A DNA stretch of 64,000 nt from Litoditis marina (taxonomy: Eukaryota; Nematoda; Chromadorea; Rhabditida; Rhabditidae). The stretch spans positions 23,286,985-23,350,984 of the forward strand of contig OZ038433.1 of the NCBI GenBank assembly GCA_964036275.1. Reading direction: 5' to 3'. The position numbers were made by a program, and so were the translations under genes. Positions 63,566 through 64,000 of this stretch are shown in pieces; positions within the stretch are counted from its first letter, which is position 1, and the number at the start of each line of letters is the position of its first letter. A model generated the notes under the pieces. The model was not told the origin of the DNA, did no database searches, and saw only the letters and a program-made list of their open reading frames with translations.

Positions 63566-64000
63566 GTACGATCTACCAGCATGCGGTTCAGTTGGGTTTT
63601 TAGTTGGCTTCACACTCACCTGGTCGTCTAGATGAGAAAATCTCAGATTTTTCATCCCGACTCCTTGATTGATGTGAAAGAATCCGTCAGAACTAGTCTT
63701 TAGAATGATCAATTCGGTTCATGTATCATTCGGTGGTTTTTCTTACTTCGATAACATTTTGACTTGTTACCTTCTCAGTTGTTGGAATGTTTTCAATTAC
63801 AAATCCGTGCGATAAGTTGATACGTGGCGCCCCGTACCGCTTAGTTCTGAAGAGCATTGACTGTGCCATGAGTTTTTTTCCTTCGTGGCTACCATCCCCA
63901 AGGCATGTCATCAATTGTATTCAAAATTCGATTTGTATGACGCAATACACGTGAACTGCTCAAACTTTCTGTTTCTTCTGTTCCTCCCAATGTTTCCCCT
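63566..64000 (+). other. CaMKII intron, running off the window
   Basis: Begins with a GTACG donor after KLK. No acceptor followed by the expected next CaMKII exon (GAILTTM-type) is seen before the window ends. Confidence 0.7.

Overview
The window looks like nematode genomic DNA. Four kinds of evidence point there: several seven-transmembrane receptors of nematode-specific serpentine (chemoreceptor) classes, short GT-AG introns with TTTCAG acceptors, acceptor-like sequences directly before start codons as expected for spliced-leader addition, and an UNC-43-type CaM kinase II gene. The species is not identifiable by eye. Exon models below were built by hand from splice sites and checked for reading phase; none has transcript support.

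Layout. 1505-4855 (+): an intact Srt-class receptor. 5686-13942: a complete Polinton/Maverick-type element with AG...CT inverted termini and a perfect 6-bp target duplication (ATTATG). It carries a decayed protein-primed DNA polymerase B gene, a spliced RING-like gene and a small acidic ORF. I see no integrase, capsid, ATPase or protease gene. A 259-bp GGTTACC-rich MITE sits inside its polymerase. 14.2-18.7 kb: SINEs, receptor exon relics and a 5'-truncated CR1/Jockey-like LINE. 19280-21569 (-) and 38358-42328 (-): two paralogous receptors of the Sra superfamily (Srb-like) whose six exons match in length. 24768-28527 (-): an Srv-like receptor with a 1.3-kb foldback element in an intron. 30642-34396 (-): a second Srt receptor, inverted relative to the first. 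42985-43956 and 46265-48638 (+): a tandem pair encoding 92-residue, cysteine-free, acid-free, strongly cationic secreted peptides, each with a TATA box. 48.6-58.9 kb: a gene-poor stretch with large CT-rich satellite arrays and uncertain membrane-protein exon relics. 58969-63565 (+, continuing past the window): a CaMKII/unc-43 orthologue covering the kinase domain and start of the autoinhibitory segment. It has two equal-length alternative exons for the catalytic loop, preceded by a GC-AG intron.

Functionally the region is a chemoreceptor cluster (five apparently intact genes, at least one relic) beside a neuronal kinase gene and a small secreted-peptide family, heavily populated by mobile DNA. 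The most unusual items are the compact polymerase-plus-RING Polinton derivative, the cationic peptide pair, the CaMKII alternative exon pair, a MITE family duplicating AATT, and a perfect 32-bp hairpin at 45.5 kb.
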